Positions 32,038-43,697 of a stretch of 64,000 bases of DNA are shown here, piece by piece (within the stretch, counting starts at the first letter, position 1; each line of letters opens with the position of its first letter). The stretch comes from Ipomoea triloba (taxonomy: Eukaryota; Streptophyta; Magnoliopsida; Solanales; Convolvulaceae). The notes beneath the pieces are model-generated. The model was not told where the DNA came from and did not search any database. It worked only from the letters and a program-made list of their open reading frames with translations. Position numbers and translations under genes: made by a program. Location: contig NC_044923.1 of the NCBI RefSeq assembly GCF_003576645.1, forward strand, positions 15,977,773 to 16,041,772. The letters run 5' to 3'.

Positions 32038-32811
32038 TTATGCCGTGGACCTGGGTCCAATACGACGCCGTTTCGCAATTTTTTTTTAAAAAAAAATAAA
32101 AATTAACGGCGTTAACGACTCCTCATCGCAACAGAACACAAACTCTACATTCACAGACCCTATACTCCATATTCACAATTTGAAAACTCCACATTCACAG
32201 ACCCTATACTCCATATTCACAATTTGAAAACTCCACATTCACACATTACAGGGCTATATGTTTAGTAACTATATTATCACTGTTATGCATTCACACATTC
32301 AAAACTCTATATTCACATGTCCTATAGTCCATGTTCATAACTTGGGAACTCCACAGTCACACATTGCAGGGCTATAAGTTGTTAGAACTCTGTTATAACT
32401 CTACTACAGATTCACACATTCATAACTCTACATTCACAAATTCTATACTCCATATTCACAATTTGAAACCTCCACATTCACACATTTCAGGGCTATATGT
32501 TTAGTAACTATATTACCTCTGTTATGCATTCACACATTCAAAACTCTACATTCACAAATTCTATACTCCATATTCACAATTTGAAACCTCCACATTCACA
32601 CATTTCAGGGCTGCTAGAACTCTGTTAACTCTACTACAGATTCACACATTCATAACTCTACATTCACAAATTCTATACTCCATATTCATAATTTGAAACC
32701 TCCACATTCACACATTTCAGAGCTATATGTTTAGTAATTTTTTTTTTAAAAAGATAGTAAAACGGCGTTGTATTAGACCTAAATCCACAACCTGGGTCCA
32801 CGGCATAATTT
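32038..32811. mobile_element. Foldback element with 120-bp tandem core
   Basis: The left arm is TTATGCCGTGGACCTGGGTCC, then AATACGACGCCGTTTCG. The right arm inverts to TTATGCCGTGGACCCAGG and AATACAACGCCGTTTT. The core is about four to five units with a period near 120 bp, marked by CTCCACATTCACACATT.CAGGGC (about 32231, 32349, 32468, 32588 and 32700). It has no coding content. Confidence 0.7.
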
Positions 32812-33001
32812 GCCGTTCAAGCAATCAAGCCAACAAAATGGACCAAGTTTTTTTTTTTTTTCTAGGTCCCAATCTTGGCCGTCTTCCCAATGTGTATGCC
32901 CAACAAAGATTTTGACACCTTTTCTACCTGCAAACCCATTGGACTGCATTCTTTACGTGTAGGCCAAACTAGTATTTTCATCATCTTCCCTACATGTTAA
33001 C

Positions 33002-33225
33002 GGCAAATTATTGCATGGACCATGGTCCACACAACTGTGTAGACCAAAAATAAAAAGTACATTATTTTTGTATTGAAGGTACATTATTTGATAGTATATA
33101 TCAAATAATGTACTTTTAGTACAAAAATAATGTACTCTAAAATAATGTACTTTATGCACAAAAATAATGTACTTTTAGTATATTAAAAATATACTTTTTA
33201 TTTATGGTCCATGTAATAATGATTG
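33002..33225. mobile_element. MITE, GGCAAATTATTGCATGGACC family
   Basis: Ends match 5062-5229: GGCAAATTATTGCATGGACC and, inverted, CAATCATTATTACATGGACC. The interior repeats AAAATAATGTACTTTTAGT. The flanks CATGTTAAC (32993-33001) and CATGTTACC (33226-33234) form a 9-bp target duplication with one mismatch. Confidence 0.75.
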
Positions 33226-33361
33226 CATGTTACCCCATTGGGTCATCTTCCATGCATATGGGCCTTCTATGATTTTTCATTGCCTTCCCAACTCGTAGAC
33301 CTTCGGGTTGCATTCCTGGTATGTGGGTCTAATTATGATCTTTTACCACCTTCGTTACATG

Positions 33362-33573
33362 GGCAAATTACTGTGTGGGTCTTGATCCACATAGCTGTGT
33401 AAACCATGAATATAAGGTACATTTTTATTATACTAAAAATATATTATTTTTGTATTGAAAGTAAATTAAATAATATATTTTATGTACAATAATAATGTAT
33501 TTTTAATATATTAAAAATGCACTTTTTATTTATGATCCTGTGTGTGAACCATAGTCCATGCAATAATGATTGG
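33362..33573. mobile_element. MITE, second neighbour of the same family
   Basis: Begins GGCAAATTACTGTGTGGGTC and ends with the inverse of CCAATCATTATTGCATGG. The interior is AT-rich with TAATATATTTTATGTAC words. The flanks CGTTACATG (33353-33361) and CATTACATG (33574-33582) match at 8 of 9 bases. It is more diverged than the copy 130 bp upstream. Confidence 0.65.
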
Positions 33574-33998
33574 CATTACATGCCCACTGGCTAGCTCTAG
33601 CTCATTTTTAGATTTTTTTTGGAGGGGGTTTGCTAGCTCCCCTCCACCTAAACACTAGTTGATTACTGAACACTTCTCCTTTCTGCTAACCCTTGAAAAT
33701 TAAAGATGGTATAAATATTTTGTATAGTATTTGAAAATTTTGTTTAAAAAAAGATTCAAATCTGACGTTACAATTAATACATACATTGTAATAGGATCAT
33801 GGTCCAACACCACACCGTAGATTATCATCAATCATCACGATCAATATAATGCCTTTGGATCCATAAAGGAGAAAAGATGAAGAGAAAATCAAGCACAGCC
33901 TCTCTCATGGAATGTTCAATCTCCATGTATACATATTTATTCAGAAAGCTGAGAGAGAGAGAGAGAGAAAGAGAGAAGAAAAAGCTAAGCAGATCGAA

Positions 33999-35196
33999 AT
34001 GATGGGTTCAAGAAATCACATTATTATTCTTCCTTTGTGTTTGGCCTTAATAGGCGTTTATGCAAGCGAAGCCGCGGCGGAGAAGCTGAGCCCATTCTGC
34101 GAGGGCCTGCCGGCGGACAATGTCCCCTTCTGCTCACAAGTTTTGAAGGGCGAAAGCAAGTGGGAGGAAGCGGTGGTGAAGATGATATTGGCGACAATGG
34201 CGAAGGTAAAAGCTCAGCAGTCAAAGGCGGAGACCATCGGAGAAAAGCTGCCGCCGACGATCCCCAAATCGGACAGGGCGGACGTGGCGGAGAAATGCAA
34301 GAGCGGCTACAACTACGCGCTGGACAATTTGAAGCACTCGCTCAAGCGGATCCGCCGCGGCGTTTATGTTAGGACGGACAGCGTGGTTTACACCGCTTGG
34401 GCAGGGATTTACGAGTGCAGCGGCGCCCTCAAACATTTCAACGTAAGCCTCCCTCCTTCCCAATTTTTTTTTTTTTTTTGAGTGTTACTGACTCTGTTAT
34501 AATGTAGCTACTTTCTCAACCTACTGAAGCACAAAGGGTCAACAGTTGCCTGCCTCCACTGAGGCTCGAACCCACTCATCTAGAGTATTTTCCGGAACAC
34601 CGGGTGCCACTAGACCACAAGGTCTTTGGCCCCTCCCAATTTAATTAACTTGTTAGCATAAAAATAATCACCTCGGTGGCTAGCGCACAATGAATCTGTC
34701 TACTTTAGACATAATCTTTACATTCCAGTTTCAATTATTGTCTCTTCTTTCAAATACTGTCTATGGAACCATTGAATAAGTCCATGCGGGCTGGATAAAA
34801 ATGATCTAATCAAATTGTTGGGCGGAAGCCAGTAAAGGGCCAAGTCCAGCACCATGCCTCTCGAAAATATTATGACGGTCTATATAGAAATAAAATTGAA
34901 CTTTCTTGGTGTAATTAAGCGCTTATTGACTCTGAAATGGAGTGATATGACACTATTAGACTAACGTTATTCTTTAAATATTTTTTCACTTTCAAAATTG
35001 TGTTTTACCTCCACATCATTAAATTTACAATTCGTTTATACAGTCTTGCAAATTTAATCCACTTTCAAAAGTGGGTTTAAATTACACAAAATGCTTCTTT
35101 CTATATAAAGCAAGACAATAAAAAAGAAAAGATACAAATTCTCATTTCAGTGTTGCAAGCTTGCAAAATATGCAAACTTACTATACAAGTGAGAAA

Positions 35197-35247
<51 letters not shown>

Positions 35248-35453
35248 ACACAACATCTTGCAATTGAGATAATTGCATAAATGTGATTAGCTTTAACTGT
35301 TCTGAGTTTGACTACCTATAGGTGGATATGAACGTTGAGCCTTTCAAGGCTCAAGATGAGGCGGAGAAGGCGGTGGGGTCTTGCCATGGAGCGGTTTCCA
35401 AAGCCTTGGATTCAGCAGGCTTAACGGAGTCACCGCAGGATGAAGCAGACTGA
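33999..35453 (+). CDS. Invertase/pectin methylesterase inhibitor-like secreted protein
   Basis: Two exons, 33999-34442 and 35322-35453 (GT/AG, phase 0), encode 191 residues. Two ATGs lie in tandem (33999 and 34002); a GA-rich 5' UTR precedes them. Residues 1-28 are a signal peptide (HIIILPLCLALIGVYASEAAA). The mature part has the helical-bundle cysteine pattern: SPFCEGLPADNVPFC, then ADVAEKCKSGYNYALDNLKHSL, AWAGIYECSGALKHF, and VGSCHGAVSKAL at the end. Such proteins bind and inhibit cell-wall or vacuolar invertases or pectin methylesterases in the apoplast. Which target applies cannot be told from sequence. The exon 2 tail (LTESPQDEAD) is acidic. The 879-nt intron contains a SINE 24 bp after the donor. 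Confidence 0.75.
34467..34633 (-). mobile_element. SINE in the inhibitor gene intron
   Basis: The best-preserved copy of its family. On the minus strand it runs GGCCAAAGACCTTGTGG, A box TGGTCTAGTGG, CACCCGGTGTTCCGG, B box GGGTTCGAGCCTC, then CAGTAGGTTGAGAAAGTAG and a poly-A tail of about 14 (T-run 34467-34480). The 9-bp repeats TCCCAATTT at 34458-34466 and 34634-34642 flank it. It lies antisense to the host gene. Confidence 0.8.
34815..34905 (+). repeat. Dispersed repeat (TTGGGCGGAAGCCAG type)
   Basis: Contains ATTGTTGGGCGGAAGCCAG, GGGCCAAGTCCAGCACCATG and CCTCTCGAAAATATTATG. The same block occurs at 1-115 and 1246-1372 (with the kinase duplication) and inverted at 44905-45005. The class is unknown. 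Confidence 0.55.
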
Positions 35454-37376
35454 TCCATTTCACAATAGCAAGATAGCAAATTATTTAGTCATTAAAATGC
35501 GATTGTTGTTGTGGTTTAGTGGTATGAAGTGACTCTTCTAAAGGGGAGATGATGAGTTTAAGAGATTGAGAAATTATATATAAACAAATATTATATTGTA
35601 ACAGATCTGGTAGTACTCAGAAAAATGTAATCGTGGTCACCCTACCCTATTACTCCAATCCCCTTCCCCTTGTACTATTCTGTATAAAATTAGCATGCAT
35701 TTTATTTCATATTTATGTTATATACTAGTTATAAACTATTAGCTTGTGGTCAAGTGGCAGTGGCCCTGCCAAGTGAAAGGTCACATTAGACAAATCTCTT
35801 TTTCACTTATATATATATAGTCTGGTTTGGGCCGAAATGTGCTAACCTTTAAAAACTCAAAACTACCCAATATTGAATTAATGCATTAATCAATTATTAA
35901 TGTATTAATTCAATATCGATAACTCTTTATTGATTTCTTTTAAAGTTCTCAGCATTTTCACGATTCTTTTAAAGTTCTCAGCATTTCCACGAACCGTGTG
36001 ACTTTCTAGGTTCATAGTCAAATTAGCAACGAGTAATATTTAATAACTCATTATTAAATAACTTGTAAGTAATTAGTGACACCAAGCGGTATGTCATGAC
36101 TACCTAGTTGACCATGAATATATTTAAATATATATTATAATGAATCTTTCCGTTACATATATCATGCAACATTTCTCCCACGCAACATTTGTTCTGAACC
36201 AGGTAAAAGTCATGGTCAAACTTGGTCAAACCCATAAATCTAGTCAATATGTCTATTCAATATTTTTAACCTGATATCCAACTTCATTATACTCTGGGCA
36301 GAGATTCTTGTTATACGATTATCGAATAGACTAGAACATTCTTGTTGGCTCCTAGAGCATACATGTCTAACATAAACAAGCCGAATGTCTACATGATCTT
36401 ATAATAAAACTATAAACAAATAATATAAATAGTTAATACATAATATATAAATTATATAATTGATTAATTTCTATATGTACAAGAATATAAACACAACATA
36501 CAAGTTATTATATTTAACTGATGGTTTTACGAGACCTGAGTCCATCATAAACTAGGTCCCCTCTCTCCCTTGCCTTCCTCCCACGTACAACACCCCCTCC
36601 CCTCCGCCCGTGCCATGCATGCAAACCATATGCCCAACGAAGCGGCCAACCGTTGCTAGTTCCGCCCCCAAGGCAGTCCACTTTTCCTTCCCCTCTTACA
36701 TGAGCCACCATATATGACCCCCTTACCTCTAGCACACCATAACTTCCTCATCCTTCTTGGGCTACCCTATCTTCCTCCTTATTAGCACATCAAGACTTCC
36801 CTTCCTTCTTGGGTCGTGACCATGACTCCTCTACCTCTAGTCCAAGAAAATTTCCCCATTCTTCTTGGGCATAGACTTTTTCAATAAAATAAGACCCATA
36901 ACCCCATCACAATAGAAAAAAATACAATGTACAAATTAACATTATATTTATTTATAGTAACACATTTTTAATCTCCTATTAAACCCTTACTATCATTAAC
37001 TTTTATTATATTTTAAGCTATATGTGTTACTACTCCTAACTTAATTAAACTATTTGTCTAAAAAAAACAATAAGCACCTGAATTTTAGGAAAGCAATGGG
37101 ATATATCTTGGAATTTCCATATAATATCAATGCAAAGCTGGAAATTTAATTTGCTTCTATCACAAGAAAACATAAAGTTTGATTTTGTTATCGGGTTAAA
37201 AATTAAAAGTGAATAATGAAATTATATAATGCAGATAAACATAAACAATTTAAAAATTAGATGGAGTATCAGCAGGAGTAATTATCCTTAATAATATTCC
37301 AGACACAATATATAGTAAATAATTAAAACACAAAATTAAGTACACAGCTGAATTTGATGATGCAGTTGGAGAACAC
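35454..37376. other. Intergenic stretch, no gene
   Basis: A 3' UTR is likely in the first 200-250 bp. About 36530-36870 is unusually C/T-rich with repeated TTCTTGGGC words. The open minus-strand frame there (36514-36735) is low-complexity and not a credible gene. Confidence 0.5.
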
Positions 37377-38890
37377 TGATAAGTGTTTATTTGTACATAT
37401 TGTCCCCCTTTTTTATTAGACAATTTTGTTTGCTAATCATTCCAATTTTCATGAGAATTAGTGTTTATTTGTGTTATTTTGCAAGGAGTATGAGTTGGAA
37501 AGCATTGGAAGCAAAGATGAGTATTTTCATGTATTTTGGTGGGCATTGGAGTTAAGTAGAGGCCAAATATGAAGCTCTGGAGATGGATGCAACACTTATA
37601 AGGGATCCCAAGAGTGGTGTTTTCAATGGTCTTGGTCATTTAGGCAAACCAAAACAAAAGAAGAGCAAAAGATCATGGCATTTCAATTTTCGCTCATTTC
37701 GACCACTATTCGGTATTTTAACCATATATCGGCCTACGAATGTCCAAATGAAGTGATTCTTGTGCCATTGGAAAGTAAACTTGAAGGGCTACAACTTTGT
37801 TGAAGACCACAAAGGCCAATTAAATGATTTTAGGGTGAAAACTAGCCTAGAAATCAAAGCAGCTGCACAAATTTCTGGTTGCAGGAGGTACACGACACCG
37901 ACACGGCTATGTCCTTGGCAATGTCAACCAGGGCAGTACGCACACTGTTTTTGTTGTTTTCTGACACGGCCATGCCCGTGTCACCACCCCTGTTTGTATT
38001 TAAGCTCATTTTGAGCATTTTCAACTCGGTTTTGACCCTTGGTTGAACCCTACACACTCTCCTTCACTTCCTTTCATATTTTTTTTTTTAGGTTAGATTA
38101 GGTTTATATTTATGTTCTTTAACACTTTTGAAGCTTGTAATCTTGGATTCCAACATTTCAAGATTGTTTTTCCATTTTCAATACATTAGTTCTCCTTTCT
38201 TTTAATCTTTTATCTCTTTCTTTTGCAAGATTTATGGTTGTTACTTGTGATTTTGTGTTCTTTATGCTATTTAATCATGAATAGTTAGTTTTTGGACTTG
38301 AGTTAGGGTTGTATTATCTATCTTTATGCTTAATTTGTGATTATTTCAAAAAAGGAAAGAACCCTAACCTAGGGTTAATGTCTTTGTAAAGGTTTTGAGT
38401 TATATCTTGCTTATGATTGATGTACACATACATTCATTAGCATGTATTTGGAGGATTCCTTGCCTCAATGAGAGTTGAGTGATGAATTCAAGCCACCCCT
38501 TGCATAATTAAACCCAATTTGCTTCTATGGAAATAGAGGAAATTGGGGGTTTAAGATGCTAATTGTGCTTGAAGAACTTGGAGTTGATTTACCAAGAAAG
38601 TGGTTCAATTCCTTGTTCTAATCATTGTTAATTTGCTCATGTAAGTGACTTATAGACTAGGATTTCTACGTGTATTCCCGCTTGATTCATTGGTTATTTG
38701 TTCTCCCTAACCCATAGGTTGTTGAAGCATCTGTTCTACCTTATTGTTGTTTGCTTAGCTTCTTGTTGATCTCTTTATGCTAGTGCCTAGTTTTGTGATC
38801 GCATATTGCGTGCCATAACCCCCAATCCCTTGAGGAAGACATTTCAAACTCATACACTCACCATCACTCATTTTTGCTACACTTCCCAAA
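37377..38890 (+). mobile_element. Probable Gypsy-type LTR (solo or truncated)
   Basis: Starts TGATAAGTGTTTATTTGTAC and contains features typical of long plant Gypsy LTRs: AATTTTCATGAGAATTAGTG near the start, GAAGGGCTACAACTTTGTTG, ACACGGCCATGCCCGTGTCA, and a long T-rich leader. There is no gag or pol on either side. The right border is approximate and no clear target duplication was found. Confidence 0.5.
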
Positions 38891-39152
38891 CAGCAGGGTC
38901 ACGCCCAAAACTTTTTCACTCAAGATCAACCCGCAATTTTTACAATACAAGGTTCAATGAAACTCTATGAAAAAGTTTACAAGTACAATTTGATCTAATT
39001 CTACCAATTACACAAACTGTAACCAACTTGGATTTCAACATAGCTTATACAAGTATCAAATGGAGCAACTATTGCAGATAGTACTCCAATTATCCCATAT
39101 TTTTCTTTAAGTTTCTTACACGAATTTTGTGGATAATTATCATAATATCAGC

Positions 39153-39153
<1 letters not shown>

Positions 39154-39213
<60 letters not shown>
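39154..39213. repeat. (AT)n microsatellite
   Basis: About 30 AT units. Similar tracts lie at 35210-35244, 44850-44885 and 49806-49853. Confidence 0.95.
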
Positions 39214-39214
<1 letters not shown>

Positions 39215-39220
<6 letters not shown>

Positions 39221-39475
39221 ATATTTGATAATGAGATGCATAATTTATAATGTGTTTTCTATTTGAATTATTTTATCAAATTAATTATGTTTCATATTTT
39301 GTTATGAATATTTTTATAAATTTTTGATGTGTTTTATTTTTCGCCTATGTCCAACAATGTTTATGATTATATTTCTTAAGTGTTTCTTTTTTTTTCTTTT
39401 TTTTTTTAACTATCTCTTTTGTTTTAATGTTTCGCCCCCACTAGAAGAAATTTCTGGCTCCGTCCCTGATTGAAG
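39215..39475 (+). repeat. SINE-like dispersed repeat, 3' part
   Basis: Shares TTAATTATGTTTCATATTTTG and AACTATCTCTTTTGTTTTAAT with 8203-8560. Ends CTAGAAGAAATTTCTGGCTCC. It follows the (AT)n tract, and its head is missing. Confidence 0.35.
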
Positions 39476-41095
39476 ATCAAGTCATTTGAACCTGGAGGTC
39501 TTTCAATGAAGAACTAACATATAAGCTCTGCCTCTCATCTCGTTGTAACGAAAATATTTGATTTTAATATCTATAATTCAATTTTCTTTGCTCACAAATT
39601 TACACGCCCAGTGGGACAACTCCACCTCTCATCTCTTCAGGCACATTTCGACCGATATGGGGGAAACCCTATATGAAATTTGAAATTGAGGAAGCTAAAC
39701 GATACTCCTTGGCACGACCTCATATTCTTCAAGGCTTCTTGACACGAGTTAAAACGGCATCATATCCCTCAAGGCTCAGCCTCATATCTTTCAAGGCTCT
39801 TTGGTACGAGTTAAAACGACCTCACATTGCTTAAGGCTCCTTGGCATGAGTTGAAACGGCCTTATGTCTTTAACTGGGGTCGAGACTTCCTTGCACTACA
39901 TACTTTCGAGTGGTATATGCAAGTCTCAAGGGAGCATTTGTTGACAATGAAAATTTGATAAATATGTTTTTTTTAATATTAGTATATATATTCGAATATA
40001 TTTTGAATAATATTGATATTATCTAATTTGTTTAATTAGATAATATCAAAAGAGTTTGAACACATCCAAACTCTTCTATCCTACAACTATAAATAAGAGC
40101 TCTCATTTCTATGTAATCATCCTAGGAAAATCATGTAAACATCTTGAAAATATTATTCAGTGATCACAATAAAATGATCCTGAAAGTAAAAGCCCCTCCA
40201 TGAAGATTATGTCAATCATGTTGATCTAAACCTCTATTGAAAATCAAGCTATTTGAACCCATAGGCCCTTCAATGAAGAACAAACATATAATCTCTTCTT
40301 TGAAGATCAAGCCACTTGAATTTTGAAGGCCCTTCAATGGAGTGTTCTAGGTATCCAATTGAAGAATCAGAGGACCATCTAGAGATCTTATACTCATACT
40401 GCATTGATACTACTTGTAACTAGAATTTTGTATGTATATATGTATATATATATTCAATTCTTTCTCATCTCTTCATAGGCACATGCATTTTAACCGATAT
40501 AGGGGCAAACCCTGTTGAATGGAAGAAGCTAAACGATACTCTTTGACACGAGTAGAAACGACCTCATATCTCTCAAGACTCCTTGGCATGAGTTGGAATG
40601 GCCTCATATCTTTTAAGATACTCATTGGCACTAGTTGAAACGGCCTTATATCTTTAATCGTAGTGTCGAGATTTCCATGCACTGCATACTCTCGAGTGGC
40701 ATATGCTCTCAAGTAGTGTACAAGCAAGTCTCGAGGGGGCATTTGTTGACACAGAAAATTTGATAAATATAATTCTTTAATATTAGTATATTTGAATATA
40801 TTTTGGATAATATTGATATTTTCTAATTTGTTTAATTAGATAATATCAAAGGAGTTTAAACATATCCAAAGTCTTCTATCCTACAACTATAAATAGGAGC
40901 TACCATTTCTATGTAAACATTCTACGTCCTAGAAAAATCATGTATAGATCCTGAAAAGATATCACAATAAAATGATCCTGAAAGTAAAAGCTTCTCCAAG
41001 TAGATCCTGTACAAACATATATGCTCTGTCTCTCATCCCGTTGTAACCAAAATATTTGATTTTAATATATATAATTCAATTTTCTTTGTTTACGT
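39476..41095 (+). mobile_element. Head-to-tail LTR array of a short retroelement
   Basis: Three related LTR segments alternate with two short internal segments: LTR end (to about 39602), internal (about 39603-39938), LTR (39939 to about 40450), internal (about 40456-40743) and LTR (40744 to about 41092). LTRs start TGTTGACA.(A)GAAAATTTG and end near ATAATTCAATTTTCTTTG. Each is preceded by a purine-rich AAGGGAGCATT or GAGGGGGCATT. After the first comes ACGCCCAGTGGGAC, a primer-binding-like motif. Internal segments share GAAGCTAAACGATACTC, TTGGCATGAGTTG and AACGGCCTTATATCTTTAA. There is no protein domain, so the parent element was very short or internally deleted. Confidence 0.65.
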
Positions 41096-41527
41096 ACATG
41101 AACCGGAGAGACAACGTAACCAAGTTAATGTACATTGTATTATTTTATTCTTCAACAATATTGATTTCTTCTTCGATCTTTCTTTATTTAGAATTGCTTT
41201 GGAAATAATACAATAATTTTTATTATGTTTTGTATTTTGTCATTTTAGGGTGTACGTGTGAGTATGTATATATTTGCATTGTATGCGTTTTATTTTGAAT
41301 AATGGTATTTTGGTTATCTAAATGAATTCCTTTTTTTATTCTCTAATCCAACCAAACAGAATCATATAACCTCGTATAATCCCATGTTTATTTCACTTGT
41401 GAACCAAAGAGTAGAATAATATTCATATTCTATTCATTTATTAACCCATTCCTATTGAAATTTTATTCTATTCCCTTTAATTATATTTTTAGTCTTTGAA
41501 CCATACACCACGCTATAGTTTTACGTA

Positions 41528-41930
41528 GAGTTAATTCCATTTTTGGTCTTAGATTTATAGGTGACAGTCCACTTTTAGTCATTTTTTCTCTCAAAACATT
41601 CACTTTTGATCCTAGTATTATTGTGGCATGGTCATTTTTTGTCCTTCATCAACAAAACAGTTTAAATTTTGCCAAATACTAGAACATTTCAGTCTTCAGT
41701 TTTGATTTTTTTCAAAAATATAAACATAAAAAATATAGCGGGTCAAACTATTTTGTATAAAAAAAGATCGAAATGTCATTGTACTTAATGACATTTTAAT
41801 GGTTTTCTTGGCGATGGACCAAAAATGGTCATACCACAATAATACTAGGACTAAATGCAGATGTTTTTATAAAAATTGACTAAAAGTAGACTGTCATCCA
41901 TAAATCTAGGACCAAAAATGGAATTAATTC
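41528..41930. mobile_element. MULE-type MITE, GAGTTAATT family
   Basis: Begins GAGTTAATTCCATTTTTGG and ends CCAAAAATGGAATTAATTC; the interior matches 11895-12294. The flanks TTTTACGTA (41519-41527) and TTTTATGTA (41931-41939) form a 9-bp target duplication with one mismatch. Confidence 0.8.
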
Positions 41931-42189
41931 TTTTATGTATTTATTTTTCTCTCTCTCTCTCTTTTTTAATTATAGACTTGCCCAATAAAATCATCATATT
42001 ATTTATCCCTCCCTATTTTGTTGTCCATTCCCCACTGATGTAGTGGAGAATGAGTGGAAGAATAAACTTTATATTTTGATCCATTTACAAGTCAATAAGA
42101 TTCTTGTATATGGCCCATTGTGTTTCACAAATATGCAACAAATGAAACAAGAATATCTTTAGTACATTGGAATGAATAATAGGTATCGG

Positions 42190-42260
42190 ATTAAGTTGTC
42201 TTTCAAAACCCAAAAAATGATATTTGGGAATCATTTTAAGGATTTTTTCGTGTTTGGATN

Positions 42261-42298
<38 letters not shown>

Positions 42299-42690
42299 AA
42301 GAAAAATATTCATTATAGTCAATAAAAGAATTTCCTGGTTGGCGGAAAATGTTTTCCTAGATTTTTATTGGGAAGACGTTTTTCAGATTTTATATTTTCC
42401 AGTCTCTCTTTTCGTTCTCATCTCTTTTCAAGCTAGTTTCTAAATTATTATTATTATTACCACAATCACCACTTATTATTATTAAACAAATAATATGTTC
42501 ATTTAAAAAAAAAGATCAAATAGAAAAAATGTAATTTCTTAATTTTAAATCAAACAAAAAAAAAAGGATATATTTTCTAACTTTTAGCCAAACACTAGAA
42601 AATTAAAATATTTTTAAAAAATTTGACATTTCTTAAAATCATTTTTCAAAAAGATATTTTCTAAGTTTTCAAAAAGGATCCTAAATATAA
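42190..42690. repeat. Worn MITE-like stretch with poly-A and an n
   Basis: A run of about 36 A residues follows an n at 42260, a second weak assembly point. Words such as TTCAAAACCC..AAAATGATATTT and AAGATATTTTCTAAG, with ATTTTCC and AAAATGTTTTCC, recall the MITE at 47635-48125. Borders are uncertain. Confidence 0.35.
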
Positions 42691-43074
42691 AATCTCAAAT
42701 TTTAGATCCATTTAATGTTGCTGGAGTATAATTAAAATTAAATTTATTTATTTATTTATTTATTTATTTTAATCTCAACTACTATAACAACTTCTTTAAC
42801 TTTTAGTTATCACTTATCAACTATGGGTCCTTGATGCTGCCTCACCTTGATAGGTTTGGTTCTGTACTTCTGTTTGAAGATATATAGATGGGGCGGCGTG
42901 CCAACTGCTAGGAGCGTCCTTGCGTGATTCAAAAAAAAAAAAATAAAAATTGTAATAGTATTTTTACTTTTGGTTATCAACTTTTATTTATTTTGTATAT
43001 AGTTATCAAATTTTACTACCATCACCACCATCCTAGTCTAGATTTAGCTCAAAAATAGAATAAAAGAAAACAGT

Positions 43075-43385
43075 TTTAGTCCCTAAGCTATAGAATAATT
43101 ATAGGATTCGTCTCTAAACATTGATTGTATTCACTTTTTGCACCTAAGCAACTAAGCTATTATTGGTGTTTCATTTTTTGTTCTTTTATTAATTTTTGTG
43201 CTAAATTTTAGTCCCTAAGTTATACTAACATTGTAAATTTTGTCCCTAATATTTTATTAATAAAGAGACGAAAAGTGCAACGTCAATGATAATTTAGGAA
43301 CGGAAGTGAGCATAATCATTAATCAGAATTTTATAATTATCGTATAATTTAGGGTGAAAAGTGTCATTTTCTCTTGAATAAACAT
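43075..43385. mobile_element. Foldback MITE (GTCCCTAAGCTAT type)
   Basis: The left arm has TTTTAGTCCCTAAGCTATA, ATAATTATAGGATTCG and CACTTTTTGCACCTAAG. The right arm inverts them (TTAGGAACGGAAGTGAGC, ATTATCGTATAATTTAGGG). A similar element lies at 54576-54815. Confidence 0.5.
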
Positions 43386-43591
43386 TTAATTAAGATTATA
43401 TTTTTAGCAAAATGTCATGGGAGTAGAAAGAGATTAGAGAAGATAAATAGAGGCATTGATTGAAGTGATGATTAATCATGGAAGCCCTTAATAAACTTTA
43501 GACTTAAGAGCATTACATTTAGCAACCCACCCACCTAGCTAGCTACCTACCTTACCCAATTTGCATCAACAACAAGAAAATAAAACAAAAA

Positions 43592-43592
<1 letters not shown>

Positions 43593-43639
<47 letters not shown>
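43593..43639. repeat. Poly-A tract
   Basis: About 47 A residues with few interruptions, just beyond the 3' end of the membrane protein gene. It is a possible replication-slippage tract or the tail of a lost retroinsertion. Confidence 0.9.
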
Positions 43640-43643
<4 letters not shown>

Positions 43644-43697
43644 AAAAAAGCAAAATGTATTAATAACCTCCGACCAACAAATACTAAACCATATTGT

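Noticed and set aside
36514..36735. 73-residue minus-strand frame rich in G and R
   Set aside because: It is a shadow of a C/T-rich low-complexity stretch; no start context, no domain.
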